This document shows, in pieces, positions 19,830 to 32,120 of a DNA stretch of 64,000 nt. Made by a program: the position numbers and the translations under genes. The DNA is taken from contig NC_057848.1 of NCBI RefSeq assembly GCF_910594005.1, positions 56,685,616-56,749,615 of the forward strand. The letters are read 5' to 3'. Positions within the stretch are counted from its first letter, which is position 1, and each line of letters opens with the position of its first letter. Source of the DNA: Cervus elaphus (lineage: Eukaryota > Chordata > Mammalia > Artiodactyla > Cervidae). The notes under the pieces were generated by a model that did no database searches, had not been told where the DNA came from, and saw only the letters and a list, made by a program, of their open reading frames with translations.

Positions 19830-22800
19830 CAGTATACAAAAATAAAACCACGGATTCTGCCTTACTCGGCGCTCAAGTTTCTTGAGCTACTTAACTCTCG
19901 CATGCATTTTCCTGAGGTTTCTGGAGCGCCGATGTCAACTGTTAATTTCTTTGCAAGGGCGATCTCGCAGACCCGAGGCGCTGCAAGTGCTGCGCGGCCT
20001 GTCCCTTGCCTCTGCGGCTGTTTTCTTTATTTTTTTAGAGGTGGGGGGCGGGAGGGAGAGTAGACTCTTCCAGGGTTTGCAAAACTATTTTCAAAAATTA
20101 ACCAAAAAGATTTTACAGGCCAAGATTTGATTTTCAGGAAAGGTTTTAAGACTGCAGTGACGTGTAAGGGTTCGGTGGGTGCTCAGAAGTTATTTCTAAA
20201 TGCTAATTTCCCTCTGAAAGTTTTCAGAATGCTTCGTGGACAGGGCTGAAAGTTTGTCGGGCTGTCAGACGTGACTGAACAAGCTTCTAAATCCTCAGAT
20301 AGATCATTTATAAAGCTCCAGTGTCCTTGGGGTGAAAGACTTTTTCTGGGCTTTTAAGGCTCGGCTTCGTGGGTAATTTGCTTGGGTTGATCTAACTGCG
20401 CGCAAGCGTGCATTCCCCTCTTTGGATTAGCAGAAGGGCAGACACTTCCAGCACTATAAGATAAAAGTGGAGTTTGTGGCACGTCCTCCAAAGGGGGGGA
20501 AAAAAGCAAGTTTCCTTTATTAAACTCTTCTTGCTACATCAGCAAATTAGAGAGCCAGTTGAATATTGATGAATGCTTTGAGGGTGAGTAATATGGCTAC
20601 AGGCCGCAGAAAGTGAGGGCGGGCAAGCTAAGTATTTACTCAAGTGAACAATCTTCGAGTATTTTTCAAATATGATGTCTTAAGGATTTCCTTAGGTTTT
20701 CTTAGGACCTCTGAAACAAACCCTGATTCTGCAAATGGCTTCTCATTTTAGTAGGCCCTTCCCAACCTCACAAAACAGAAGTTGCTCTAAGAGTCGCTTA
20801 GAAACTCAGCCTGGCATTAAAACCCAGCCGCAGCCCACCAACCCCCGGTGTCAAGGAGGGAACTTCTCGCTGGGCAACCTGGGACCCCCAAATGAAGTGG
20901 ACACCATTCATTATTTGTTGTTTTTTTTTTTTTTGGTCGTTTCTGAAATTCAGCTTCAAAGCAGGTATTTTCAGGAAAATAGCACATATTTTTTTCCTCC
21001 CTGAAATGTTCAGAAATTACCTTGATAAGAAATAATTCTAGTCAGCGGTGGGAGGAGAGTTTTAAAAAATCTCTGAAGGCTCTGAAGGTGCAGCTGAGGA
21101 AAATAAATTAGCCCTAGACTGGAGAAATTCAGCAAGGAAGTAACCCATAACAAGGTATTTAGAAGAATTTTTGGAAAGTGTTTTCTGAAAAGCAATTGCA
21201 AATAAATCTTTGGAATTAGATACTAGGAAAAGGAGTTGAATTGAAAATCTTTTTTACACTGTAAACAAAATGTCTAGAACTTAGCATTTTCATTTTAACT
21301 AGAAGTGTCTTTTGTGATTATGTTTTTCACGAAGGCCTTGAGTTAGGGAAACAATATTTTCCTTATGTTGTAAATATCCAGAAGTCTTCAGAGAGATAAA
21401 ATCAGGATAGAGTTACAGATTTAACAGAAAGAAAACAACTGGAATTGTGTTATGAAGCTTCTACTGTGTTATTTGTAAAAGCTTTTTTTTTTTCAGGGTT
21501 CAAGAAAAGGCTAGTAGTGAGCAGAAATAATAGACTCATGCCTGCCCTACTGTCAGATTTAACAAAAAAGATAGTGCACCTTAGTAATTTTTATTTTATT
21601 TTGAGAAATTGGTTATGATAAAAAATAGCTTTTTGCAAAACTTAGAACTTTGGGGGGGGGGTGGTGGGTGGGAAATGTCAAATCTTAACTTCTCCCAACC
21701 CCATGATCTCACCAGGAAAAAGTAGAATAAATTAGTAAATTTTTCCTTTCTGCCAAGGAGGAGCTTAGTAAGTCCTTGATGGCTGTTGCTTTTGATTTCG
21801 AAGTCTCTTTTCAAAGATGCGAAATCACTGCCTTCAATACTGCTGGGATTTCTTCTTTAAACAGGGCATGTTTTTCTTGTTGGGTGTGCACTATTATTGT
21901 CTTAATTATTCCTGGATTTTGGCCCATGAAATCAAAGACTCTCTCAGATGACAGAAATGATCAGATCTTTGCACAAAGGAAGGCCACAGTGGAGGGGTGG
22001 AGGGTGACTTTAGTCTCTACACTGTGCTGGCCCTACAGGGTCCTCATCCTGTAAGCCAGCTGGACTCTCCTTTGCACCAGGGTGAGCTCACAGCACAGTA
22101 TAATGACAGGGGCATGGAGATGAAAGCCCACCTCCTGGACAAGATTTGGTCACTTGCTTTCACCGTAAACATTATGATCAATTTCTAATCTTACACTTCT
22201 AGCACTTTCCTTGAGCCTTATTACCTAATTATACAGAAGAAATAAAAACAAAAACTCAGTATAGAGCAATGTCAACACGTCAAATGCAATTGGATTCAGG
22301 GAAGCTGAAGTGCATTTGGACAGTTGGTTACTCCTTTTATATAAAAAAAATTTCTTTTAAAGCTCCAAATTGGCCAGCACCAAGGAGGTGCTGTCAAAAG
22401 CACAGAGCTCCCCAAGTTGGAACAACTTCACTTTTAGGATCTTGCTACTCCTAGGGGAAAATAATATCTCGCTGGGCAGAGATAGGAGGAGGGGACAGGA
22501 AAGTGAACAGTGCTAAGGGATGCTATCTTTGTTTGAAACCAAGATGTGTTTTCCAAACCATGAAATATTTGTTGAAATAGGAAAGGAAGGAAAGTCAGTG
22601 TGTATAACTGAAGCATTAATATTAAAGCTATTAATGCCAAAATATCCAGAACTTCTTCTTCTTGTGTCCATAACATAGCTATTTGCATTAAAAAAATATT
22701 TAAAAGACTTAATATGTAGAGTTTCTAGGACTGGTGGGAAATGTCGTTTCTTTTACCTCCTGTCTCTAAAATAATTCTTGCGTTTAAAATCAGGTGGGAT

Positions 22801-23200
22801 TTCACAGTAGCTAATGATCAGGGTGAGCTCCATCCATTGGCAGGAAATGGAGCTGGAGATCTGGGTCCAGTTTTCCATTTTAGCATGTGCCCTAAACCCA
22901 GGGCTTCAGCAGCTTCCTTAGCTCAGCGTCCCCAAGGAATGCTTAGGCCTCAGGCAAGGAAAGAGGAGGGAGGCAGAGAATAAGGGCAAGGACAAAAAAG
23001 AGAAAGGAGGAAGGTGAAAGAAGAAAAAGAAAATCAAGTCCTTCCCCTCGTTCCTTCTCTGTCTTCTAATGCAAACCCTTAACTTGCCACCCCTAGGTCA
23101 CCAAGGTAACCTTCTCAGCCTCCCTGTTCATCTCCCAGCTTAGTTTGGCCCCTCTCACCCTAGTTCCTTAAGTTCAACTCTAAAAACACAATTCTGATCA
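19830..23200. other. Intergenic between the CpG islands and the L2
   Basis: Largely free of young repeats. No coding frame with a recognisable domain. A T-run lies at about 20,920-20,935 and a G-run at about 21,651-21,660. Confidence 0.4.
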
Positions 23201-23214
23201 TATTGATCCTTGAC

Positions 23215-23615
23215 ACTAAAAAATCGCACAACGGAAGTGTAGTCCTTGAATGTGGCCTTCAAGGCCATCTCTAGCCTGGCTTTGATCCGCCCCTCTAGTT
23301 GTACCCCTCCACCCTCCAGCCACAGCTTCCATGCAGGAGATTTTTGCTCTTCTCATTTCCTCATCCCTCAAGGCTCAGCCCAAATGCCATCTCCTCCCTG
23401 AAGCCTTCTCAGATGATCTCAGGTTCGAGTTAACTGCCTCTGGCCTGTCCCGTCATAGCACATTAATAAAGCTAGTCATTCCAAGTCTCTTCCTAGCAGA
23501 TAGGAAGCCCCTAGAAGGTAAGGACATGCCCATCTATGGATCTCTTCTCAGCACTTTGCACAATTACTTGTGTCAGTTGGTGTCCAATGCAGATTTTCAA
23601 ATAAATGCTACCTGA
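23215..23615 (+). repeat. L2 LINE 3' end
   Basis: Typical L2 phrases in order: 'ccttcaaggccatctctagc', 'ctcaaggctcagcccaaatg', 'ccatctcctccctgaagcct', 'tagaaggtaaggacatgccc' and the terminal 'aaataaatgctacctgag'. The plus frame at 23,331-23,615 is a shadow of it. Confidence 0.8.
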
Positions 23616-23881
23616 GAAGGGAAAAGAGATGGAGGGAGTGAGGGGAATGTCGTGTTGTGTCGGTGGTGAAGCTTGTGGCCAATATCCTCAACAGTTGGCT
23701 TAGGTGCCCTTTGGTACCCTTGGCGCCAAGGGTTGTCTAACCCAAAGCCAACATGGTTGCTTAACAAGTTGGTCTGATATTGACATTTGAAACTCATCCC
23801 CTTTAGTAATATGGAATTAGTTTATTTTAAATTAGCTACTCAGGACTAGAAACCCTCTCCTGAAAAACTACCTCCATCATT

Positions 23882-24020
23882 TGATTTATTTTTATTTTTT
23901 ATTTTTTTGTCTGTGAGGCACAGTGTATGGGATCTTAGTTCCCTGACCAGGGATCAAACCCGTGTCCCCTGCATTGGAAACGTGGAATCTTAACCCCTGG
24001 CCCACCAGGGTAGTCCCCCA
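23882..24020 (-). mobile_element. tRNA-Glu-derived SINE (CHR-1-like), antisense
   Basis: Reads 'gggatcttagttccctgacc' and 'taacccctggcccaccaggg' on the plus strand, the complement of the SINE. The 9-bp direct repeat CCATCATTT at 23,873-23,881 and 24,021-24,029 is the target-site duplication. Confidence 0.88.
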
Positions 24021-24029
24021 CCATCATTT

Positions 24030-26080
24030 CATACTTTTAAGTTTCAAGCTGATTTTTGAAGGGAAATTGCAATTTGAACGGAATGGGGAAAACAGTATGT
24101 TCAGGGGCCTGCAGATAGAGAAGAGTTAAAAGGAGAGAGACTCAGCAAGACAGAGGCTATCTTTTGGGGAATTAGTTGGAGGTTGAACTGGACAAATAAC
24201 GTCTGCCCCTCCAGGACAAATAGATTAGAGGGGTGTGGAAGTAGGCAGAGGAGTCTTGATTTAATTATGGGACCGTGAGGAGTCTTTGAAGGGCCTTGAG
24301 GAGTGTGATGTAATGAAAACTGTTTGCAATAGATTCACTGGGCTTACCTGGTAACTCTACAAACTAAAACTGTGATAAACCTAGGACGATCGGAACCATT
24401 GGAATATCCTCGTCTTCGTGCACACAGGAGTGAGTTTTCTTACTGGAGAAGAGGGCAGATGGAAAAATACTGCTTCATATATGCCTACTGTGTATCAGGT
24501 GATGTGCTAGACTTTCTTCCCCAGCAGCTTTTCTCTTTCTTCCTCTCCCTACCCCCTTTTCTTCCCTTTTTTCTATTTCTCAGACAACTGCATAGGCCCC
24601 CACCAAAATATACCCCCCTGCCCCTGACTAGGACTTGACTGGCCTTTAAGGATAATCAATTTCCTGTGACATTAGTCATAAAAATATGTTTTAAAATACC
24701 AGTAAATATCAGGCAAAAAAAATTCACCAAAAGAATACAGAAATTAAAAAAAAAAGAATACAGAAATTTAACCTCATGTGCTGATTTGATGGAACAGAGG
24801 AATGGAAACACACCTTCTGGACTGAGGCTAATCGTTTTGGTGATGGCAGAGCTTCAAACTGAAGAATGTTTTTTTTCATGGGCAGCTAAAAAATTGCCAT
24901 TAAATATTTTCAAGAAGTTAAAACAACACTGAAAGCAACTTGGGCAACTTAAATATTCATTGTAGTCGCTGTAACCAAATATCCCAACATATTTGAGCTT
25001 AGGTGCTTCAATATAATCAGAAAAGTGTGATTTCTCTATAGCTTGGTAGAGCAAAAATTAAGCAGATGAAATATGAAATGAACACGAGAATTAATTTGTA
25101 GCTTGGATCATAAAATCCAGATTTTTGAAGAGATAATTTTATTTTGATTGCAGACTGCAAATCATTATAGGGAGTTAGTGTAGGAATGACATTGAGGCTT
25201 ACTTTTGGGTCAATTTGTTCCCAACTTGACCCTCTGTTGGTAGTGGGGAGGGCTGAGGTTTTTCTAACCCCAAAGAAACCAGTCTCACTATGGCTTTAGG
25301 ACTTGGCTTTAGGACTTATTTCTCCTCTCCTCACACTGGCTTTCTTTCAGTATGTTGTCATGTAAATGCAGTTTAGAAAACAGAATATTCTATGGGCATT
25401 ACTTGGAAAATAAACTTTTAAAGATGTGTATGTATTTAAGTTGTAGAGTTACAACTCAAAAGAATTCTTGCTAGAAAGAAATACGTATTTGGCTAAAAGT
25501 CAAAAATTTTGAAGTAACTTTAAAAGGTGAATAATTTACATTAGCCTGGTGTTTATATAATAGGGTGTGTGTGACAAAGTTAAAATAACATTGAAAATAA
25601 CTTGAGTCATTTAAATATTCCTCCTGGTAACTGTAGAATATAAGTGCTTTTGAAGGGGGGAGTGGTAAGTTTTTAGACAGCTGGCAGGGATTTTTTTGTG
25701 TGTTCCTTTACATTTGAAAACTGGTATTAGCATTTAATTCTCTGACTCAGAGCAATTCCCCCTTGCCTGTCAGAGAACATCTACAAATGAAGGCTGACAG
25801 AGCCAGGCAGGGAAGGGCAAGCCTGTCATTTCACTTCCGGGAACTTGTTTATGAAGCCTCCTGCAATCCCCCACCTGCTCAGACCCTGTTAGCCCCTCTC
25901 AGTTCCTGCTGTTTAATAATTCTGGGAACTACTCTGATTTCATTGCATTATCCTTCAGATAAGTTACAGGAACTTCATCATTGGCCAAGCCAGATGGTTG
26001 TGGATTGGATAGGAACAAAGCAAGAAAAGAAAGAAAGTAGTAATGGGAAGAGTGATGGTGGGAAGCATTGTGTTAGTATA
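24030..26080. other. Intergenic, nothing recognised
   Basis: Ordinary AT-rich DNA. A short near-duplicate 'aaaaaagaatacagaaatt' occurs twice at about 24,730-24,770. No gene recognised. Confidence 0.35.
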
Positions 26081-26182
26081 TATATATATATAAATCAATG
26101 AACAAAGTCCCCTGCCACTCAATTTTGAAGCTGGCTAATGCCATATATATATATATATATAGTGTGTGTGTGTGTGTGTGTG
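26080..26182 (+). repeat. (TA)n and (GT)n microsatellites
   Basis: TA tracts at about 26,079-26,092 and 26,143-26,160, the second running directly into a (GT)n tract at about 26,162-26,181. Confidence 0.85.
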
Positions 26183-26310
26183 GCTCAGTCGCTCATTGTG
26201 TCCCATGTTTTGCGACCCCATGGACTGTAGCTTTCCAGGTTCCACTGTCCGTGGAATTTTCCAGGCAAGAATACTGGAGTGGATTGACATTTCCTTCTCA
26301 AGGGATATAT
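26183..26310 (-). mobile_element. Bov-A type SINE, antisense
   Basis: Contains 'tttgcgaccccatggactgt' and 'gcaagaatactggagtggat', the BovA body on the minus strand, without a clear tRNA head. It abuts the (GT)n tract, as these elements often do. Confidence 0.8.
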
Positions 26311-27190
26311 AAAAAACATGTGCATACACATATATATGACTCAGATTCCCCCATCTCCCCACTCCCACTGAGTTGCATTAGGACATCGTTGGTCTGATCT
26401 GAACTAGCATCATCATTTATGTTATTTGATTTACCTTTTACACTTTTCCCCTTTCGCTTTAAATGTCTTCAGCAATGTCGTCTTAGAAAAATAAATAGAA
26501 GCTTCCTCTGGAATACTTTTCACCAGTCAGTCGGGCTTGTAATTTGCAGCTGGTAGGACTTATTTTCCCCAGAGAAGGAAAATAGACCCGACAAAGGCAA
26601 GGGTACAGCAGTGACTTATCATGTATTTTTCCACCCAGGCTGTGTCCTGCCATTGATTGTAAATTGATTGTATATACACAGATAAATTGAAGAATGTCTC
26701 ATTTGTGGAGTTAAGGTCATCACTAGGATGGTCCCCAGTGATCCCGCCTCCTGGTGCTCCCACCTTTGTATAATCCCCTTCCCTCATGTAGGGGCTGGAC
26801 CTCCAGAGTCACTTCCCTAACAAATAGAACATGGCAGAAGTGGCGAGATGTCACTTCTGAGACTGGGTTACAAAAAGCCTGTGGCTTCCAACTTGGACTC
26901 TGTCCCTCCTCTCCTTCCCTCCCCCTTCTCCCACTTCCTATCTTTGTTGTCATTATCATCTTCAATACCATGAGAACACTCAGGCAGCCTATGGAGAGGC
27001 TCACAGAGAGGAAGTGAGGCCTCCTCCCAACAGCCCCTTGAGTGAGCTTGGAAGTGGAATCTCCAACCCCAGTTGCATCTTGAAATGACAATTTGATGGC
27101 ATCTCCTCAGAGATCTTGAGTCAGAGGCACTTGGCTACATTGTGCCTAGGTTCTTGATCCACAGAAACCATGAGAGAATAACTAGTTGTT
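26311..27190. other. Intergenic, nothing recognised
   Basis: No domain-coding frame or repeat was recognised with confidence. Confidence 0.3.
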
Positions 27191-27205
27191 GTTCTGGGGT
27201 AATTT

Positions 27206-27287
27206 TTTTTGTTTTTTGGCTGCACCAAATGGCCTGTGGGATCTTAGTTCTCGGACCAGGGATTGAGCCCCCTGAAAAGTCCTGTTT
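27206..27287 (-). mobile_element. Short tRNA-derived SINE, antisense, 3' truncated
   Basis: The plus strand reads 'ttggctgcaccaaatggcct' and 'gatcttagttctcggaccag', the complement of a CHR-1-like SINE. The direct repeat TGGGGTAATTT at 27,195-27,205 and 27,288-27,298 marks the insertion. Confidence 0.8.
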
Positions 27288-27310
27288 TGGGGTAATTTGT
27301 TATTCAGCAA

Positions 27311-27539
27311 GGGCTTCCCGAGTGGCGCTAGTGGTAAAGAACCCATCTACCAATGCAGGAGACATAGGAGACACGAGTTTGATCCCTGGGTCGGGAAGAT
27401 CCCCTGGAGGAGGAAATGGCAACTCACTCCAGTATTCTTGCCTGAAGAATCCCATGGGCAGAGGAGTCTGGTGGTCTTCAGTCTGTAGAGTTGAAAAGAG
27501 TCGGACATGACTGAAGCAACTTGGCATGCATGCACGTTG
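27311..27539 (+). mobile_element. Bov-tA SINE
   Basis: Full-length: a 'gggcttcccgagtggcgcta' head, a tRNA-like 'gagtttgatccctgggtcgg' part, then 'ccagtattcttgcctgaaga' and the end 'agtcggacatgactgaagca'. An 8-bp duplication TTCAGCAA lies at 27,303-27,310 and 27,540-27,547. Confidence 0.92.
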
Positions 27540-28860
27540 TTCAGCAACAGATAACTAATACAGAAAGTTTTATAATTGTATAATCAGTGTATAAGTTTAT
27601 AAGCTGAAATCTGATCATGAATTGATCAGATTTGTTTTCTGAAAAAGTTGTAGAAAGTCACAAGACTGAAAGCCCTCTCCTTATGTCTCTCTCAGTCTCT
27701 GTCTCTCTCCCTGTCCTCTCTTTCTCTCCTTTATGGGAATAAACAACTATAATTACACTTTAAGCAATATATCATAAAGATCAACCATAGGGATTGCAAT
27801 GCTAATTCGATTTAAAGAAAACAGAGAGAAAGAATTAAAAGATGTTACTTCATAAATTAGCCTTTCTTTAAACATTTGATCTTTGATGATGTATTTCTTT
27901 TTTTTTTTTTTTGGACAGTGTATTTCTTATAAACATGGTGTGTGTGTGCCTCTGTCTGCGTGTGTGTGTGAACATGCTGTGTTTAGTTTAATGCTTGGTC
28001 AGACTTTCATTCTTGATGGAGGAATGGAGGGATGGGAGTATTGACATGCAGCTCCAAAATGGCCTATTAGTTAACATTAGGGATAAAAGACTCTTTGCCC
28101 TTGACATTTATATATACTTTATACTGTTTTTTAAAAATCTGGTTTGCTGTTTTATAATTAGTATTATAACACCCTGTTTTCAGGGTATAAGGATTAAAAT
28201 TTAAGTGTTACTTTGACTCTCCTTCTATCAGTGAAATAGTTTAAATTATTTGACAAGCAATTATCATAACACATGGTTTCAAACATTTTTGGCTTTCCCA
28301 GAGAGTGAACAGAATGTGAAAATGCTCATTTCTTTTGAGGGCAATAAAGCATTTCTTATTATTATCACAAATATGATTAAAACTATGTGGTAGATTTTTA
28401 TAAAATCATGTCACTTTAAAAGCGAAATGGACATTAGCACAATAAAGGAAGAAAATACCATTTTAGAGTGGCATGTCAAAAGGTAAATAAATTAGCCAAC
28501 TCAAAATGTGGTTTTTTCTTAAAGCATTTTTATCTTCCCATCTTTTGAATGGTTTCTATGTTTATGAACTTTCAGGCCCTTTCTCAGTAACAGTCACCAA
28601 ACAGGCTTGAGCACCTACTGAATACCTTCACCAAGTACTACATAAGAGAAAAGCAACACAAACAAGCAAACAAATAGGACAGGGTCTCCCATGCTCAAGA
28701 AGCCCATGATCAAGCAGAAAAGATCAAACATGGAACTGAAATGGTTGAAGTTTGCTTTTACTGAGTAATGACATGTGTGAGTCAACAAGTGCAGATTACT
28801 CTTGAATTCTGAAAAAAATTACACCTAATTATACAGAGATTTTTACCCAGGTAAAATATG
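27540..28860. other. Intergenic with simple repeats
   Basis: CT-rich tract at about 27,677-27,730, a T-run near 27,899-27,912 and GT-rich text at 27,940-27,970. No gene recognised. Confidence 0.4.
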
Positions 28861-28879
28861 ATTCTTGATACAATATTGC

Positions 28880-29010
28880 TTTGCATCTTTGTTCTTGCTA
28901 TTTCCTTTGCCTAGAATACCTTTGCCCTCCATCTTCACCTGATGAAATCCTCTCTTTCACTCAAGGCCTAGTTCAAATGCCCCCGATTCCATGAGGCCTA
29001 GGCTTATTCC
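28880..29010 (+). repeat. L2 fragment
   Basis: The text 'tttgcctagaatacctttgc' and 'ctcaaggcctagttcaaatg' is typical of the L2 3' region. Confidence 0.65.
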
Positions 29011-29999
29011 ATCTTGACTTATCTGCTGCACTGGAAAAACTAACTCACCCAGGTCTCTGGTCTAGAATCCCATGAGTCACACTTCTTTCATCTCTTGATC
29101 ACTTCTCTTTGGTATCCTTTGTTGTCTCTATCTCTTTTTTGCAACTGTGCCTTGAAGATTGAATGTTAGGGAGTTTTCATTCTCTGATCCTAATCGCCTA
29201 GATTCATGTCATCTTCCCAAGGCTTTATCTCCCAGTAATTACCTCTTATACCCTTTTCTTGAGCTCTAGTTCAAGGAAGCTCAATTTCTTGAACTAATTC
29301 CTGGACATGTTCCCTTGGATATCACTATCATCTCCAACTCAACTTGTCCAACCTGGACTCATCTTCACCCCCATCCTCTACCCTCATTCCAGTTTCCTTA
29401 CTTAAAGCCAGAACTGACCATGTCTTCTGAGCTTCCAGGGCTCTAAGTGATGACATCTTCTTTGATTCAGTCTCTTCTTTTTCACCTATATCCTGTCAGA
29501 CCTTAGCTCCAATCTCATGGCCTCCATGAAGCCTGTCTTCTCTGCTCCAGGGTCTGGAGTCTGTCACACTCCAAATTTGCCTGCACAGCTCAATTTCTCT
29601 CTTGATCAGGAATGGGGCTTCTATAGACATTTAACTGTTTCATAGGCTAAAATGAATGAAGTCTTATTGTTCTTCACTTGAAATCATTTTCATTTTCATC
29701 TCTTCCTACACTTCTACACCTTCCCCTGTTTGTTCTTCTCATGTCCTGTCACCTAACTTACAGCCCTAACCCACTACGTGTCTTCCCATTAACAGTGCAC
29801 TTAATTGCCCTGTGCCAGTTCTTAGGCTCATAAAGGATGCCCCTTGTCCTACTTTCTGCTTAGCCAACTCCTCCTTATCTTCTAAGAGTGAGATCACTGC
29901 CGGTCTCAACCAGGAAATCTTCTTGGATCTTTCAACCCAACTGGAAGCTTCTCCTCTCTGGGAGGGAGTGTTAAGTGTAGGGGAGGAAAATGCATTTCG
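29011..29999. other. Pyrimidine-rich intergenic stretch
   Basis: CT-rich DNA, some possibly decayed L2 ('caatctcatggcctccatga', 'agcctgtcttctctgctcc'). No gene recognised. Confidence 0.4.
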
Positions 30000-30190
30000 G
30001 AGCTAGTCCAACCTGGGTTTGAATCCCAGTGATGTTACGTATTTACTGTCTAGCCTCAATTTCTCTGAGACTCAGGTTCCTCATCTAGAAAACAGAGAAA
30101 ATAATTTTTATCTTGCAGAGCAGTTGGGAGGATTAGATAAGTTCATGTGTATAATGTATCAGGCATATGGTAACAACTGTTATTAGTGAG
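30000..30190 (+). repeat. MIR SINE
   Basis: Contains 'aacctgggtttgaatcccag' (tRNA-derived core), 'caggttcctcatctagaaaa' and a final 'taacaactgttattag', all typical of MIR in sense orientation. Confidence 0.85.
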
Positions 30191-30379
30191 TAGGTCTTGA
30201 GTGTCCTCCAAGGCTGATACGTTGCACAGCCCCAGGGGGTGTCTCCACGAATATTGCCCCTTGAGGTTGTCAAGTGCACAACTTGCACGTGTAGTCCAGG
30301 TGTACTATATCTAGTACTGACAGTTTGCTATGTTATTTATAGGTGTTTTAGTGTTTAATAATCCATAAGCCTCTGAAGA

Positions 30380-30700
30380 AAGGTTGGGGAAGGGCAGTCC
30401 TCATTCTCTTGTACACAGCCTTGTTTATTGCTACTTTTCTACCCCATTTCTCACTGCTGTCAACTGCCCTCCACTCCAATTGCATTGGATTAAACTAATT
30501 GTTGTTTCTCTGATGGCCACATCCCTGATCCTCAGGCCTCTGAACAGGCCCATTCTCTGGGCTAGAATAGTTTCTAGCTCCTTAGGCTTATTTACTTGTC
30601 TTCTCCTGATTTGACCGTGTTAGTCTTGTTCACCAATGCATGCTCAGCATCTAACATAATACCCAGAACATAGGATGAGGGTGCTGTTCGTTGAATGAAC
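30380..30700 (+). repeat. L2 fragment
   Basis: Ends with 'atgctcagcatctaacataa' and 'cgttgaatgaac', the decayed L2 3' signature. The plus frame at 30,384-30,614 is a shadow. Confidence 0.55.
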
Positions 30701-30809
30701 ACATTGTTTTCAGGGATTGTTACCTAGTTTTCCTCAAGAAGGGGCAGGAGATTTTTAAGTGAACAGCTGTGTTTCTTCGATGGCCATGACTGCAATATAC
30801 TGGGTATTT

Positions 30810-30955
30810 GTCCCCCCTCCCTAATTTGTATGTTGAAATCCTAACCCCCAATGTAATAGTATTAGGAGGTGGGGCCCTTGGAAGGTAATTAGGTCATGAG
30901 AATTGAGTCTTCATGAATGGGATTAGTGCACTTATAAAAGAGACCCAGAGAACTC
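30810..30955 (+). repeat. Ancient interspersed repeat
   Basis: Reads 'atgttgaaatcctaaccccc', 'attaggaggtggggcccttg', 'aattaggtcatgagaattga'. It is the opposite strand of the repeat type at 131-878. Family not named. Confidence 0.55.
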
Positions 30956-31470
30956 ACTGTTGAATAAACTGGTGTACCTTCCCTTTGCAAGTCTTTGAGA
31001 ACAGTAATGGATAGCCAGGCTTGGCTGAAAAATTTCTGATCACATAGGTTGGGCAACTTTTCAGAGTACTATCGGTCTGTGACTGAGTATAAGATCTACC
31101 CCTTGGCCTCAGGAGTTTACCTTCTAGTTGGTGGGATGTGAGTTGAGTGATTCCTAGAACCACTGGTAGTTTATAAATCACTAGTGTGAATTCTGCATTC
31201 CATGGACAAAAAGTGATACAGAAAAGTGATAGATCAAACTAAGAAGGTATGTGGCTAAGTGCTAAGTTGGGTGGTGTAGAGTTTCAGGGACATGCGTAGA
31301 CAGATGGAGGGATTCATTGGGGGCCCTTAAAGGAGAGAGAAGTCATCTTAGAGAAAGGACCAGGCACTCGTATTTGTAAAGCACTTAGATGAGTGTCTGG
31401 TGCATAGTAAAAGCTTTGTATGTGTTTATGAAATAAAAATGCCCAACTGATATTTCTATGCCAGCAGGAT

Positions 31471-31476
31471 TTTATT
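31471..31476 (-). terminator. PLAC1 polyadenylation signal AATAAA
   Basis: TTTATT on the plus strand, AATAAA on the minus strand, about 105 nt downstream of the stop codon. It is the nearest canonical signal in the 3' UTR. Confidence 0.65.
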
Positions 31477-31580
31477 TTTTCCCTAAGAATATACAAAAAA
31501 ACTTTTTAAAAAAGCTCATTCATGAAATCACCATGAGTTGTTCTTTCTCAAAAGCACACATGGGAGGGTCATAAGAGCTT

Positions 31581-32120
31581 CTATTTGTCTGCTTGATGAT
31601 GTGGGGCTCGGCTCTGCCCTCTTTCATTGTAGACACAACGCAGACAATAGCAGTTGGGCCTTTGGCTGGATTGTGACAAGGTGAACACTTCATAGCATGT
31701 CTCGCCATTTCGGGTTGTGATCCCTCCATTGGGGGCCAAATTCCTGGAACAGGCCATTGTGAGCCATGGGGAACATATCGGGGCAGTGCATGACACTGGA
31801 ATCACATACGTAGATGAGGTACGCTTGGAAGTGTAGTATATCTCGGTGCTGTAGAGAACCGTGTCCTGGGAGATAGCCTTGGCCCTGATACCACATTCTG
31901 TCACACGGTAGGTGAATTGGTAGGCATATGGCTGAACATGGTTGGCAGGGCAACCCAGGCCCAAGTGTAGCTCATGGAAGTGCACATATACGTCGTTGTT
32001 CAACATGAAGGGGTGTACCGTGACCATGAACCAGTCTGTGGAGCACAGTACAGTCATTGGATTTTGTCCGGAACAGGCTGAAAACACAGAGGTGAGGATG
32101 ATCAGCTCGAAAACTTTCAT
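31581..32120 (-). CDS. PLAC1: Placenta-specific protein 1 (PLAC1), 179 aa
   Basis: PLAC1 is a small secreted or membrane-associated protein of trophoblast, needed in mouse for normal placental growth and often reactivated in tumours. The frame begins MKVFELIILTSVFSACSGQ, a short signal peptide (residues 1 to about 19). A zona-pellucida-N-like domain follows at about 20-120; it includes the family's conserved stretches MTVLCS.DWFMVTVHPFMLN and QFTYRVTECGIRAKA. Cysteines lie at 26, 57, 76 and 111, with a further cluster near 116-162 (six Cys). The end is YEVFTLSQSSQRPNC followed by a divergent tail. The signal peptide looks about four residues shorter than human. Human PLAC1 is 212 aa and mouse 173 aa; here a TAG at 31,581-31,583 ends the protein at 179, and two more in-frame stops follow. 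The ATG chosen is the first in the exon, 58 nt after the splice acceptor. Assignment is from remembered family sequence. Confidence 0.96.
   Translation of the reverse strand: MKVFELIILTSVFSACSGQNPMTVLCSTDWFMVTVHPFMLNNDVYVHFHELHLGLGCPANHVQPYAYQFTYRVTECGIRAKAISQDTVLYSTEIYYTSKRTSSTYVIPVSCTAPICSPWLTMACSRNLAPNGGITTRNGETCYEVFTLSQSSQRPNCYCLRCVYNERGQSRAPHHQADK

Noticed and set aside
31520..31729. 69-codon minus frame overlapping the PLAC1 3' end
   Set aside because: A shadow in another frame. It reads across the PLAC1 stop but does not carry the family sequence upstream.
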